In this document: one piece after another, positions 37,101-42,580 of the stretch
Layout of the letters: each line of letters begins with the position of its first letter
Numbering within the stretch: position 1 is the first letter of the stretch
From: Streptomyces sp. RKAG293
GTDB taxonomy: Bacteria; Actinomycetota; Actinomycetes; Streptomycetales; Streptomycetaceae
Length of the DNA: 64,000 nucleotides
Direction of reading: 5' to 3'
Assembly: GCF_023701745.1 (NCBI RefSeq)
Contig: NZ_JAJOZB010000001.1
Span: forward strand, 1,488,001 to 1,552,000
Position numbers and translations under genes: made by a program
The notes under the pieces: generated by a model
Databases searched by the model: none
The model's input: the letters and a program-made list of their open reading frames with translations, nothing else
What the model was told of the DNA's origin: nothing

Positions 37101-37780
37101 TCTGGGGCAATGGTGCCGCCCTTAGGGCCCTTGCCCCCGCCGGGGTACAGGTGGGGCAGGACGGTGAGGCCACCGAAGAGGCCCCCGACCCCCATGCTGA
37201 TGCCCTCGCTCTTCCAGTCGATCTCGAAGGGCACGTCGTAGGCCTTGTCGCCGATCCACTGGGAGAGCAGGTCGACACCCAGCTGCGTCGCGGCCCCGCC
37301 GACGACCCCGGCGATGAATCCGGCCAGCTTGACCACTGTTTGCATGGCGGCGCCGAGCGCTTTGATGATCGAGGTGATGCCCGCTATGAGGCCCTCGAGC
37401 AGCGGCGCGATCAGCTTGGCCAGCAGACCGAGGCCGAGCGGAAGAACGAATCCGAGAATAGTGCCGATGATTTCGGCCAGACCCGCCGCATTGGCCGCCG
37501 CCTGTTGTTTGGCCAGGATGGTCTCGATGGCCCGGCCGTAGTCGTTGATGGAATCGCCGATGGCCCAGCACGTTGTCCGGGCCGGAAAGAGGACATTGTT
37601 GTAGACGGCGACAATGCCTTCACGGGCGGCGAATCGGGCGTCCCCGGTCCACGCGATTCCTTCGACCGCCGTATACAGGACGGTGGCCTCGTCCTGAATC
37701 GTTTGGCCCATGTCGATCCAGGCATTGCCCAGGGCGAAGATGTTGCCGGGACCGAAATCCGAGGAATTGGGAGCGTCCAT
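19127..37780 (-). CDS. Giant 6217-residue T7SS-linked multidomain protein (polymorphic-toxin-like)
   Basis: One unbroken frame. Order by residue: WXG-like helical head with W44-T45-G46; hydrophobic helices about 100-175; Pro/Gly-rich stalk to about 620; five 100-residue repeats (about 638-1135); charged coil (about 1240-1390); two copies, 694 residues apart, of a module with TGGWLSALTHELL and a caspase/CHAT-like site (H1987/C2042 in FTHATH and ACQAG; H2681/C2735); a second charged coil (about 2890-3030); several beta-rich modules (about 3290-4770) sharing LxNPRxV; Val/Pro linker; HELLHFLGLPDEY at 5088-5100, a zinc-metalloprotease-like site; AbiEii-like nucleotidyltransferase (SGGAG at 5391, D5408/D5410, K5505-D5506); possible GT-B-like domain (about 5600-5975); Pro-rich linker; GNAT-like tail. 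It lies 115 bases beyond eccC and is probably in its operon. Export and toxicity are inferred. Confidence 0.85.
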   Translation of the reverse strand: MDAPNSSDFGPGNIFALGNAWIDMGQTIQDEATVLYTAVEGIAWTGDARFAAREGIVAVYNNVLFPARTTCWAIGDSINDYGRAIETILAKQQAAANAAGLAEIIGTILGFVLPLGLGLLAKLIAPLLEGLIAGITSIIKALGAAMQTVVKLAGFIAGVVGGAATQLGVDLLSQWIGDKAYDVPFEIDWKSEGISMGVGGLFGGLTVLPHLYPGGGKGPKGGTIAPEVPVPKPTVPKTPGTAGVGEGGVHQVPVPGEMPPPALRGPGTGGPTPVGGLGPNGPRPVEPILAPGGRPPETTPPRPGPGGGGETPVLNSGNSAPPITPGRSGTPGAPGADAPRIGSDRAGGQGTGHEPVLGIPDGKNAHTPGAGTDQPGTPGLGGPGTAPGSGHSGNPSPGRGIGENADTHSPAAQRTATPDPASRAVPDPSTSTPGHGTRAPGEPSASPGGGNRTSESPNSQNYKSSFEQQPKEMGKGTTGDGTSPNVRSGQDPASLNQTNPTSTKSAAAGDGVKEASGSGSDSGAGKHGIIKKFTEVPQTARGTARPVNEAGSGSNSVNTSQKTASGSETTTLENSANTSVSAKGSRDGSSAPSKGGDGKAGQGAPGGRPGASEASPGEGRKWTVHENDKALKAVTTKSFSGEGNSLGRSEGSAAGRPAEVSGPPTEGTVKGKAAAEVAAVRNRDAQSRANAADDRRFTVEPAREPGAEGAAADRPGSTARVSPRAGEVGTFADLGKAPAPKPEPFTGEGNSLGRGEGSAAGRPAEVSGPPTEGTVKGKAAAEVAAVRDRDAQSRANAADERRFTLEPAREPEVGPGSTAHVSPRAGEVGTIADLGKAPTPKPEPFTGEGNKPGTGKGSAAGRPAEVSGPPTEGTVKGKAAAEVAAVRDRDAQSRANAADERRFTLEPAREPEVGPGSTARVSPRAGEVGTIADLGKTPAPKPEPFTGEGNKPGTGKGSAAGKPAEVSGPPTEGTVKGKAAAEVAAVRNRDAQSRANAADERRFTLEPAREPEVGPGSTARVSPRAGEVGTIADLGKTPAPKPEPFTGEGNKPGTGKGSAAGKPAEVSGPPTEGAVKGKAAAEVAAVRDRDAQSRANAADDRRFTLEPAREPEARPVLKAAKSPRAGEMMTIADLKPDEPPTGGPMGRGEGGDGGGGTATRGKSSGSSTETAPAGRPAESSGSSSRTTEHEPSGTANENSADGHFPGEGEALGSGEHGDAAVGGKPGAGESGTAGDAAEARAKTYAESPEAKARLQKRLNATAQAKADADARWQMSEDRRQRVAEENVRADQQHQDRLARDESAWQKLVADQRDKSGGDSGKLGDISLSDARARIQERVNARLDVAARDYQGPSDFDAIDRHFASVQREAERTAWRELAGDLGINVESLERRGLLSTFPGHEPAVPVRPAASDVPSSSGRLTLDPPHRTAPVTVEPVETPAPHARPETRPETRPETHPEGGTTPTTRTSTSVSRFLAGDEESASRPPVASGPSAPAVTPDPDRVDAGGAGGRVTEEDLIHTSEVLAPATSTSSTPTREQRLGAGALLKVHDDLFPEAGPRNDSTVRALRELETFMRARYPAMDGFLTGGWLSALTHELLGLHPLEHATPQDLRAVVEAVAGVEEPGPVEWDRLFAALAPRRPEAILPVEPIADPGSTAEPELDVAAAPVQPVTTGKSHLPGKLLGQDEKTQVGIAFGKSRSKPPADAIVDDLTTYDWYWPRQKETEPEKGGMAPAKPAPVKLTKHTRDLSEISKAPLFLVVLPKSAHEEFIAEDVAEAVRVSPAVAVLPADHQLLLLGSRELADSLEFPRAIAKATGRTVWINTASSTVTDQRIRVEAKKKAGAEHGFWIREVPPLPGQSVPAAETAPQTMALPRIETMTVKKGDDGRWADANIPDTLDDEELFTQAAVFPWNRQSGGRFYYEESREREFELTRRGFDATKPHFQYLPTNYTVPEPGAETAVELAPDLDSIALVPWDVTQPMYTVFTHATHLAAWMPTMAAAEEGKYQQKHVNVPGTSLGAALRRRPSLQRMPPRAQILLMACQAGARGVHGQVVAQQVADATQHVVWASTTTICLFNDRQDISIGIIRNEHGTTGRWVKFVPGGTSETELGSHAPPKAKPVESAKAKAKRVKNKAKVEDIRGVRRFAAEPVSTMTEPAAPVAPAEPTAPAEPTAVSAASATADPGKVAAGGVGGRVTELKLRAIAETLTKDATPTEEKTSSTESAPSRKELLDAGALLKLHDDLYPEEGDLALKVPALQKLEVLAHTRYPVMKARLTGGWLSALTHELLVLQAHQHATPAEIRAVVDAVAAVDGPVVWDELSEKLVSQRRPVATPDPAAVPDGPATVTESDASEPAGLTPAPIPSPIPAPKVEPRKPHVSGALTDADGTTVVGIAFGKNKSKPPAAAVVGDLTTYEWHWPRQKETEPEKGGKAAAKPAPVKLTRHTRDLSEISKAPLFLVVLPKNAHEDFIAEELAEAVRADPAVAGLTADHQLLLLGPSRMAETLELPRAIARATGRTVWTSTVTSGVVKGRIRVEAEEKADGEHGYWIREVPQESGDEPETEGFSLPSVATMVVEKKDGRRVDSGVKGSIDDEDLDSQALVFPWNQQSGGRVFYSDSRTRGFERTRSGFDATSPHFQYLPLDYEKVEDSDYSSDMTPDIDSIALVPWDVTKPIYTVFTHATHLAAWMPTRDAVEGDEPLVHKHLPGTSLGTLLSRRPSLRRLPPEGQILLCACQAGARGADGSVVAQQVADRTNHVVWASTTSIYIFHNRPDVPLSILRNEDGTRGRWVKFVPGGTPETEQGSYPPVKVQPPAVVAPDPKTKGQKKKEVKPRKSRAGETSTSVETSVETGLETEREAFEIPARIPSSAPFKTSSSAASTAEGSHSEEGAPADPADPAASQREKAAAAAEARIAAELNDPAARARAQVRVDEQRQAAERETKRRAWADAMDKARLVARLEVAQQAQRRAAEENARREQEQAALAAADPAGLYEPQRVPEEFASDHRFDLDPKSPRNRIPFPGHTPWETTPEATVGEAGDIGPSVAASEAASEGTDEPAEPDEAPRIPAQDKGKGRATDQGDAVDGAGSDAVAEQPEQPFPRYNRADYEPAGDADLSGPSGTSGVNPSAEQAKPAEPAEPAEPAESVEPTQSVEPTQTVEQPPAASLAAPAPPAPSLPAGPLPAGLARFGLTEVKDVAQADLDAVLASIRRALPASLSHHADVDGLFHIALSEKGFKEIFEAARGDGWAVTVGAGPDAHEAVVKVELTNGTGQDGAEESKVARSQGDSKTGAVDQSDKANERPELTIVQVPLTIGQGTDAALRTISPTVSVKGLISTVARESTANRAVQQSRASTSTGYWHPVAFDSAWQVTVRPAAGTGTSATLSGTPGGLVLKVPAHVVTAAARAEELIRAAETAGAGTTAVAGAPQPMRLPPLHVPEYVSTGDGRLLRDVLALLPPEFRVVGSGAYETLRDFLSRPNMEASFEQLVNERLMSPTLEAATLLGASRAVVRVRARLDAPQLLGPTDDVSLDNGTNLGTENKTATGATHSVAVSVGATFGWLVKQFEGKKGSGSYDGVGASVNLAAGAKDTHTSTTTTGVNAEQTLGYSGTTHLYSGRITYDVTVAVEGGGERTTVVPVDRGVRVRVPDPGSPLGVHPADAYERQGPARHLAADGLRAGTVLWAGGSQDVMDSIAQRLRLRLRLESEGQQFKETANALRNLTTALSQSGMQGVFWGGDSLLLKVHTRRTPYPHPEYVQVMIRPRATGPALFRGTSDSLEVTSSAKSSGKLEGKQAQTRSLEGGADLSVTFGLGTATPLRALVPKVAGKGTYEWEKTTTATTSVGRTQQAVGPKEAAVFLVPVEYEITIRHQSGALEPVPSVPAQVQVLVPIDLAPEGASPRPVAGTDVRRDAGSLTTVAHEQPTVPNGARTVELPGFHAVLRVNGVDPLPEGVRQVLLASATHEEPAPAPRPTRSARPYERAMAYLAQVSAALPLGPPVAGGYATIASQQVESAFNEDMVRANFQRILHDGYGTGPLFRYGRMTDGMDQARLAGALSNPRIVGRGQVELKNTTTGGNAVKTAAKSGSSREVGLAFGFSVAVQRWTVTPGVGAKPYTAKSFRTTALDSGAGQESAVTYTGPGLLVSLDVTYLISGNSGSRNVVTDVLGGFAGPVVRKQLHVPGGVQVWIREQDAAQYFHLNPDGTPLTATSSVTATATATATATAPVTVPLTAAGIGGSSTGAVSPPTQVTLDPPPYYRPLRTAAPTPATTTSPAVPSGYSLGDSDLGPVDPRPVVRQLREALGRLPNTWLTGSAAARTRARLEQQMMLLASPEGLGGLFDVLTGGGLSVHEYDDGPFGRYQLQVLVKAELSNPRHVAPQVTEGTTAAEITSNATIGQEDIAESSRGAEASVGLTFSNSLQTKDFARAGGSGADAKYVRERGLTATGSKTGKTGSTSKHGAAGTASWVHDVTWSVSVRRVQGWGRLPQLATLGVSQLAGRGGVWRHAPRFPVADGVRSTTPADDSVAHVGTVPATVTVTVPPPGDFVLPANSRVLTYHLPPAVWVAVDGLLPATLTAPWTDHVLRSQLNSTALAAQLQRDPQAVYRIGGLAGEPGVVSLLREIQVRTQLRNPRVVSSSETLTLAGKTEAAGGDKVKVTGSQGVNAGLQGTATFQVATITEVGNGPGGADTWTPSVALPPYKTDFTREATSEASAKKKGSSSGEGRTYLIQADASISLTGLGNWWGRGGERNVVVPGGVFFRTDEEGARELGLLPPVVPEPVVAEPVVPEPVVPAPVVVEPVVAVEPVVPASEERAPEPVITPPVAEPVVVPPVVHVAPTVNEPAVNVPTARQQGVRPEDARAFHGPVTATDDSSDIPLQDLAPRSSASAPARPARSTLPPAAFGPVPSGARSTLGVPAPPLLAPGDWADVRRFAEPALMVTERFDPELAGQAGTGPIGGPTLPGRYASRQRELRWLQGQETTITYDLRHFEVRPGQWVREFTLRLHLEPYQGTTLTYAGRTELWNAATAAVDRYFNGRFRLPGGAQVHLHLELSGTAEGAHRTIQVRPGDGTSNQLVWFAQSSAGVLLHELLHFLGLPDEYADALMALRQESRTSRFADDQGVMGESANEAAFAVLDRHLQRIEAVSQSGPVVRDLSHTRYLELLADDHTAPDRTPDHSAAAGSPTDDGPVHSPTSAPSKAKPVGKWKAVMRRKDQANWQGIVDLLRPPLPAESSTATAGAGPGTVNKSPIPLTLSIGDPRVSGDTVLGHLKRWIGEQLAPVGGPVTAPSFTLTGDKVPTVWKAGLHEVQLFVPARDVPEEVPTPLTGQANVLVTFHVTIELPVEVGSASTASPDTAATTVVPAEPSDEQKLVVGREFSEVMLQVTPSFFLSGGAGVKLMFGSPRPIADLDFRLNDRDLSPRNLLEDINARLVEDVRFTGTFAVDAKDKQAITGVINGVEITVGPNRTVVYEPGTVMEGIPVPSIADMVSDKAHALADRQGEKVYKDLFDLLWSVKGLPEGGAVLLSELGDRRGDAHAGRQGIAVGAAGRVQLLNAFKWKLQTLTRGTKIGFLKNHWSTFGSEVELKELVTTLKALLKALKVPETPDPSKHRLIVMAGNFTGDMFGVSAALLVNPHLHVAVVSGGTVTDQVSGFLRDSLGGGASRVHVVTDAQPHDLYRRATDNRGDRPVPEELPYGDAVPAIPHGLRNPRFQDPVSRATGQLADSWAQTSREAVRRAWGMSSTAQDTAVEGFLQTAGVPTRGTFVMLWTRFSGKKGGPHPQHDTSITGVRQLITELPPHVQVVLVGDKDRNAVKFQQMATNATRVHDLTEFWSSDAWLAGFPDGGRTHQFQLFDYLHRMNPQGVRHLGFRSGNLEIYALLGHHVRYLEEEGNGQATRMTRLESIGYKRLEVSKPPSLTGQFIVMKEREKNGRGAETKLPWRVTGPQAVGQQWKTPGWKELKWVELETVQLNDRTLRGFAPTDLTRIIDELTRPAEPTPSRPSKPPRVAAEPVGTPSQAPPRAPAPALVPEPVPEEPEREPAPAPAPDLVSVPLIQNRALLRGRLQVLDWITDDPLTGRGHRGSGRGQLRYGRGTLDAGGLTGDHPVRALLDPSAGGAGRPPEVMSVTGMVWDGDGDRSAAAVRALLQDVARIARTGNVDTVLVGTDPRTGEQLLEPLGFHPLDPAQTLWQGSADHLQHALTAVPTDLIVDDCASDTR
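29355..33240 (-). repeat. Internal duplication of a ~600-residue caspase/CHAT-like module in the giant gene
   Basis: Two diverged copies (about 31440-33240 and 29355-31195) are offset by roughly 2.08 kb. Shared blocks in order are GALLKxHDDL, TGGWLSALTHELL, WPRQKETEPEKGG, HTRDLSEISKAPLFLVVLPK, RAIAxATGRTVW, FTHATHLAAWMPT, ACQAGARG, VVWASTT and GRWVKFVPGG. Both copies keep the histidine and cysteine of the presumed catalytic dyad, so neither looks dead. Confidence 0.8.
34378..35865 (-). repeat. Five in-frame ~300-bp tandem repeats in the giant gene
   Basis: The sequence GCGACTGCGCATCACGA recurs at 34501, 34801, 35101, 35401 and 35719, giving periods of 300, 300, 300 and 318 bp. Each unit encodes about 100 residues, with the blocks AEVSGPPTEG, VKGKAAAEVAAVR, AQSRANAAD, RRFTLEPAREPE and SPRAGEVGTIADLGK. 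All periods are multiples of three, and long stretches are identical at DNA level, which points to recent amplification or homogenisation. The unit is a flexible spacer-like segment, not a known enzyme. Confidence 0.9.
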
Positions 37781-37895
37781 CTTTTACCACCCTCTGGCTG
37801 AGCGCCGCTGAGCACTGCTGCTGGATACGCGTTCCGGACAGGCACCGCCTGCTGACGCAATGAGCCGGCGATACGAACCGCGTGACGAGCCGGCG

Positions 37896-40800
37896 TTACA
37901 CGTCCTCATCGGACAGGGCGACCTGGAGCAGCGACACGGGGCTGCTCCGCCGGACCAGGACGCCGCGGCCCGGTGGCCGCTGGGCGGCCCGCTGGTCGCC
38001 GAGGAGCAGTCCCTCGCGGGAGTCGCCGGACAGGATGAGTCCCCCGGAGCCCAGTTCCTTGATCCGCGACAGCAGGGGGTCGGCCATCAGCGGTCGGCCG
38101 ACGCCGGCGACCCGGCGCGCCAGGATCACGTGCAGGCCGATCTCCCGGGCCTGGGTGACGTAGTCGGCGAGTCCGGCGACCGGGGACTGGCGGCCTGAGG
38201 CGACCAGGTCGTAGTCGTCCACCACCACGTACAGTTCGGGCCCCTCCCACCAGTCGCGGGCCCGCAGTTGTGCGGCGGAGATCCCTTGCGGCGGCATCCG
38301 CTCGTCCAGCTTGGCCATGAGCTGCTGCGTGTAGGCCTCGGCGGCGTGGGCGTCGCCCGCGTAGGCGCCGACATAGTCCTCCGGGACGGCGTCCTGGAGG
38401 CTGCGCCGGTAGTCGATGACCATGAACCGGGCTTCCCAGGCGGTGCGGCGGGCGGCAGTGCCGCGCATCCAGGTGCGCAGGAAGGAGGACTTTCCGCTGG
38501 CGGCGTCGCCGAGCACCAGGAAGTGCGGATCGGCGGCGCCCATCGCGATGCCGACCGGTTCCAGGTCGAGTTCGCCGAGACCGACGGCCACCTCGTCGTC
38601 CGCCAGAGCCTGCCGGTCGATGGTCGAGAGCAGGACGCGTTCCGGCAGGATCCGCACGGGTGGGGCGACCGGGCCGGACCAGGACGCGGTGATCTTGGCG
38701 ACCGCCTCCTCCTGGGCCTCGGCCAGGCCTTCGGTGCTCTCCTGGCCGTCGAGCCGGGGCAGCACCGCCTGGTAGAGCACTCCTGGCGGTACGGTTCCGC
38801 GGCCGGGGACGCCGTGCGGGATCTGCCGGCTCACCGGCCGGCTGACCTCGGACTCGGTCGGGTCGTTCAGCCGCAGTTCCAGCCGCCCGCCGATGCTGTC
38901 CCGCAGGTTCATCCGGACATCGGCCCAGCGGTTGGCGGTCAGGATCACATGGACCCCGACGCCCAGCCCCCGCGAGGCGATCTCCACCACGGACGCCTCG
39001 GCGTCCTCCAACTCGGTTTTGATCGCACCCCAGTTGTCCAGCAGCAGGAACACGTCGGCGGCCCTGGTGCCGGCCGGCAGCTTGCCGGCCTTCCGCATCG
39101 CGCGGAACCCGGCCACCGAATCGACACCCAGCTCACCGAAGAGCTGCTCGCGGGCCGCCATGAGGCGCCCGGTCTCGGCCAGCACCCGGCGGGCCCGCTG
39201 TACGTCCCGGCGCCCGGCGACCGCGCCCACGTGCGGGGCGCTCTCCAGCGGGTGGAGACTGCCGCCGCCGAAGTCCAGGCAGTAGAACTGCGCCTCCTCG
39301 GGGGTGTGGGTGAGCATCGCGGAGATCAGCATCGTGCGCAGCATCGTGCTCTTGCCGGTCTGCGGCGCGCCCACCAGCGCGAGGTTGCCGTGGGTGCGGT
39401 CGAAGTCGAACTGGAGGGGCAACTGCTGCTGCTGGAGCGGCAGGTCGATGACACCCACCGGGAAGGCGAGCCGGCCGCTTCCCGACCACAGTCCGGCCTG
39501 GCGCCCCCGTCCCGGCACGTCGGAGAGGGGGCCGAGCAGGCTGTCAAGCGGGATGGCCGGCGGCAGCGGGGGCAGCCAGACCTGGTGCACCGACTGCCCG
39601 AACCGGCAGACGTGCTCGACCGCCACCTGCATCTCGGTCGGTCCTGCCAGCAGGACCGGCCGCTGCGGAACCACCGGTTCCGCCGGCTCCTCCTGTGGGG
39701 GAGTGCGCAGTTCGAACGGGACGACGGGGGGCGCCTTCCCCGGCCCCTGTCCCTCGCCCGGCGCCACGTAGGGGCCGGAGATATGGGCGACACGGAACCG
39801 CTGGTAGATCGACTCGTCCACCTTGAGGTAGGCGGACCCGGGGATCGAGGGCAGCGAGTACGCGTCCGGGGTGCCGATGACGGCGCGGCTCTCGGCGGCG
39901 CTGAAGGTCCGCAGGCAGATCCGGTACGACAGGTGCGACTCCAGACCGCGCAGCCGGCCCTCCTCCAGCCGCTGGGTGGCCAGCAGCAGGTGCATGCCGA
40001 GGCTGCGGCCCACCCGGCCGATCTGGACGAACAGGTCGAGGAAGTCGGCCCGCTGGGAGAGCAGTTCACCGAACTCGTCGACCATGATCAGCAGATACGG
40101 CAGCGGTTCGAGCGGCTTTCCGTGGACGTCGCTCTCCCCCGCCGCCTGGCGCAGCTGGTACTCGCGCAGCGAGTCGACGTTCCCGGCGTCGCGCAGCAGC
40201 CGCTGGCGGCGCTGCTGCTCGCCCTGCAGGGCGGCTCGCACCCGGTCGACCAGCGACAGGTCGTTCGCCAGGTTGGTGATGAGGCCGGATACGTGCGGCA
40301 GCCCGGTGACACCGGCGAAAGTGGCGCCGCCCTTGAAGTCGATCAGTACCAGGCTGAGCAGTTCGGGAGAGTGCGTCATGGCGAGGCCGGTGACCATGGT
40401 GCGCAGCAGCTCGCTCTTGCCGGAGCCGGTGGCTCCGACGACCAGGCCGTGCGGGCCCATACCACCCTGCCCGGACTCCTTGAGGTCGAGGACGATCGGG
40501 TCGCCGTCACCCGACACACCGATCGGCAGCCGCAGCAGCCGCTCGTCCCCGGCCGGTATCCAGCCCGCGGACGGGTCGAAGGACGCCACGTCGGGGGTGC
40601 CGAGCATCTCGGGCAGGGTGATGGTCCTCGCCAGGAGCTGTTCGGCCTCTTCCGACAGGCTCAGCGGGGCGAGGGCCCGCGCGGTGAGTTCGCACAGGAC
40701 CGGGTCAGGGGCGTCCGCGACGCCGTTCTGGACCGCGCTGTACAACTCGCCGCGACGGCCCTCCAGGACCAGCGAGCCGTCCTCGCCCACCCGGGCGCGC

Positions 40801-41915
40801 ACCTCGGTGCGAGTCGGTTCGTCGCGCTCGGCGGCGACCAGGCAGATCACGGTGATGCCCAGGTCGGGCCCGGCAGCTTCGAGCAGCGCGGTCGCCACCG
40901 TGCCGCGCGCCCAGTCGGCGGCCGGGTCGTAGGAGTCGAGCAGGACGACGAGCCGGTGCACCGGCGCCGAATTCTGGCCGACCCTCATCGGCCCCCGGCG
41001 CGCCGCCCGGTCGGTCTGGGCGCGCAACAGTGCGGTCTCCAGGGCGTCGGAGAGCGAACCGAAGTCCTCCGCGACCAGCGGGACCGCTCCGGCGGGACCC
41101 GCCGCGCCCGCCTCGTGCACATGCGGGAGCCACTTCGCCCACTCCCAGTCGGGGCTGCCGCCGGTGCACACCGAGACGGTGACGTCGTCGGGGGCGTGCA
41201 GGACGGCGAGCTGGCAGAGCAGGGACCGGGCCAGCGCCCTGGTCCGGTCCACGGGCCCGAGCAGGCTGACCACACCGGCCTTGGACAGGTCCACCACGGC
41301 GGGCTGGCGGCCGACCATGGCGGCCAGCTCGATGACCCGCTGCGCCGCGGCGTGGGTCTTCTCGTCGTAGTCCGCCATCGGGTCCTCGCGGGAACCGAGC
41401 TGGATCGGGGTGGACAGGGCGGCCCGCCCCTGGCCCAGCCGTATCCGCAGGAAGTCCTCGTCGGTGGCACGCCGTTCCCAGACCCGGCGCCGGCGGTCGG
41501 CCAGCGCCCACAGCCGCTCGGGTGAGGGGTGCAGCCAGCCGGCGGCGAGCCGCTGCCCGTCGGCCACCTGGCGGGCCGTCTGCCGGACACCGGTCAGGTA
41601 GCGCAGATAGCGCTCCCGCTGCCGCGTCTTGTTCTGCCGGGTCACGTTGTTCATCTGGTAGCGGACCGCGATGGTGGCACCCACCGAGACCAGCACGAAC
41701 ACCACACCCAACGCGATCAGCAGCGGCTTGCGGTACATCACCATGAACGCGGCCATGCTGATGCTGCTCATCAGCGGCAGCAGCAGGGTCAGCCAGGTGG
41801 TCGCCGACGCACCGGAGTTCTGCGGGGACTCCGGTGGTGCGGGCAGCACCACCCGCTGATCGGGCAGGGCGGGCGGCAGCGCGCGGGTCGGCCGGTGGAA
41901 GGGGATCCTGCTCAT
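37896..41915 (-). CDS. eccC: EccC, type VII secretion FtsK/SpoIIIE ATPase
   Basis: The 1339-residue protein is the motor of type VII secretion. Two N-terminal membrane helices (TLLLPLMSSISMAAFMVMY and ALGVVFVLVSVGATIAV) are followed by a DUF domain and three P-loop ATPase domains: GATGSGKS with K500, GAPQTGKS with K855 and GDAASGKS with K1142. LIMVDEFGELL is the first Walker B region. All three Walker lysines are present. EccC binds the C-terminal signal of ESX substrates and drives their export. ATG 41913-41915 has GGAG six bases upstream; an extension to 41951 is unlikely. It lies between the two WXG genes and the giant gene, all on the minus strand, and probably forms one transcription unit with them. 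Confidence 0.95.
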   Translation of the reverse strand: MSRIPFHRPTRALPPALPDQRVVLPAPPESPQNSGASATTWLTLLLPLMSSISMAAFMVMYRKPLLIALGVVFVLVSVGATIAVRYQMNNVTRQNKTRQRERYLRYLTGVRQTARQVADGQRLAAGWLHPSPERLWALADRRRRVWERRATDEDFLRIRLGQGRAALSTPIQLGSREDPMADYDEKTHAAAQRVIELAAMVGRQPAVVDLSKAGVVSLLGPVDRTRALARSLLCQLAVLHAPDDVTVSVCTGGSPDWEWAKWLPHVHEAGAAGPAGAVPLVAEDFGSLSDALETALLRAQTDRAARRGPMRVGQNSAPVHRLVVLLDSYDPAADWARGTVATALLEAAGPDLGITVICLVAAERDEPTRTEVRARVGEDGSLVLEGRRGELYSAVQNGVADAPDPVLCELTARALAPLSLSEEAEQLLARTITLPEMLGTPDVASFDPSAGWIPAGDERLLRLPIGVSGDGDPIVLDLKESGQGGMGPHGLVVGATGSGKSELLRTMVTGLAMTHSPELLSLVLIDFKGGATFAGVTGLPHVSGLITNLANDLSLVDRVRAALQGEQQRRQRLLRDAGNVDSLREYQLRQAAGESDVHGKPLEPLPYLLIMVDEFGELLSQRADFLDLFVQIGRVGRSLGMHLLLATQRLEEGRLRGLESHLSYRICLRTFSAAESRAVIGTPDAYSLPSIPGSAYLKVDESIYQRFRVAHISGPYVAPGEGQGPGKAPPVVPFELRTPPQEEPAEPVVPQRPVLLAGPTEMQVAVEHVCRFGQSVHQVWLPPLPPAIPLDSLLGPLSDVPGRGRQAGLWSGSGRLAFPVGVIDLPLQQQQLPLQFDFDRTHGNLALVGAPQTGKSTMLRTMLISAMLTHTPEEAQFYCLDFGGGSLHPLESAPHVGAVAGRRDVQRARRVLAETGRLMAAREQLFGELGVDSVAGFRAMRKAGKLPAGTRAADVFLLLDNWGAIKTELEDAEASVVEIASRGLGVGVHVILTANRWADVRMNLRDSIGGRLELRLNDPTESEVSRPVSRQIPHGVPGRGTVPPGVLYQAVLPRLDGQESTEGLAEAQEEAVAKITASWSGPVAPPVRILPERVLLSTIDRQALADDEVAVGLGELDLEPVGIAMGAADPHFLVLGDAASGKSSFLRTWMRGTAARRTAWEARFMVIDYRRSLQDAVPEDYVGAYAGDAHAAEAYTQQLMAKLDERMPPQGISAAQLRARDWWEGPELYVVVDDYDLVASGRQSPVAGLADYVTQAREIGLHVILARRVAGVGRPLMADPLLSRIKELGSGGLILSGDSREGLLLGDQRAAQRPPGRGVLVRRSSPVSLLQVALSDEDV

Positions 41916-42017
41916 GAGAGGACTCCCCCCATGGCGGCCGGCGCCGCACACAGGGCCTGATGGGTGCTCACCTGGAGTGCCTCTCGGTGTTCGGGCTGGG
42001 CTCGGTCGTACCGTCGG

Positions 42018-42569
42018 TCAGGCGGACGGGGCGGGGCTTTCGAACACCTCTTTGACGGGGTTCATGGGTGCGGGGTCCGGCGCGTTCCCCGGCCCGGGGT
42101 CCGTCGGGGGAGCGCCTGCCGGCGGTGGGGGCGGCGGAGCCGCGTTGAGCAGGGTGGTGAACGGATTGAAGAGGACGTTGATGATGTAGTCCTCAGCCCC
42201 GTCGTAGTTGCTGCGGGCTCCGCTCAGCGCGTCCACCAGCCGGTTGAGTACACCGTCCGCCGTGTGGCCCTTGCTGCCGAACATCTCGGTCATGCAGGCG
42301 TTCCACTGGTCGCTGAACTCCTTGGCCTTGGACGCGGTGTCCCCTGCCCAGCCGAGCTGGAGTTCGGCCAGTCCGGTGTTGATGGCGGTCAGGCTGTCCA
42401 CGATCCCGTGCACGGCTGTGGTGACCTCGGTCGCGGCGGTCATCAGGAGCTCGGGCGCCACGGCGATGGTGTCGAGGCTGTAGTCGCGCTGGGGAGGGAG
42501 CGTCAGTGGCGGGAGGTCCACCGAGACGACGGCGAGGTTCTGGTCGGGGTGGGGCGTCGGCGTGGCCAT
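42018..42569 (-). CDS. WXG-type T7SS substrate with proline-rich tail
   Basis: The 183-residue protein has the ESX helical hairpin with LQLGWAGDTASKAKEF (WAG as the WXG turn), then YDGAE, a YxxxE export-type signal. A proline-rich tail (AAPPPPPPAGAPPTDPGPG) follows. The first 45 residues are an extra leader, longer than in a standard WXG100 protein of about 100 residues. It starts 11 bases beyond the stop of the neighbouring WXG100 gene, so the two are probably co-expressed and may form a heterodimer. It is predicted to be exported through EccC. Confidence 0.85.
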   Translation of the reverse strand: MATPTPHPDQNLAVVSVDLPPLTLPPQRDYSLDTIAVAPELLMTAATEVTTAVHGIVDSLTAINTGLAELQLGWAGDTASKAKEFSDQWNACMTEMFGSKGHTADGVLNRLVDALSGARSNYDGAEDYIINVLFNPFTTLLNAAPPPPPPAGAPPTDPGPGNAPDPAPMNPVKEVFESPAPSA

Positions 42570-42580
42570 GACTGCTCCGC

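Noticed and set aside
38268..41525. 1085-codon plus-strand frame opposite eccC
   Set aside because: It lies fully inside the well-supported eccC gene; composition is typical of an antisense shadow and it has no domain.
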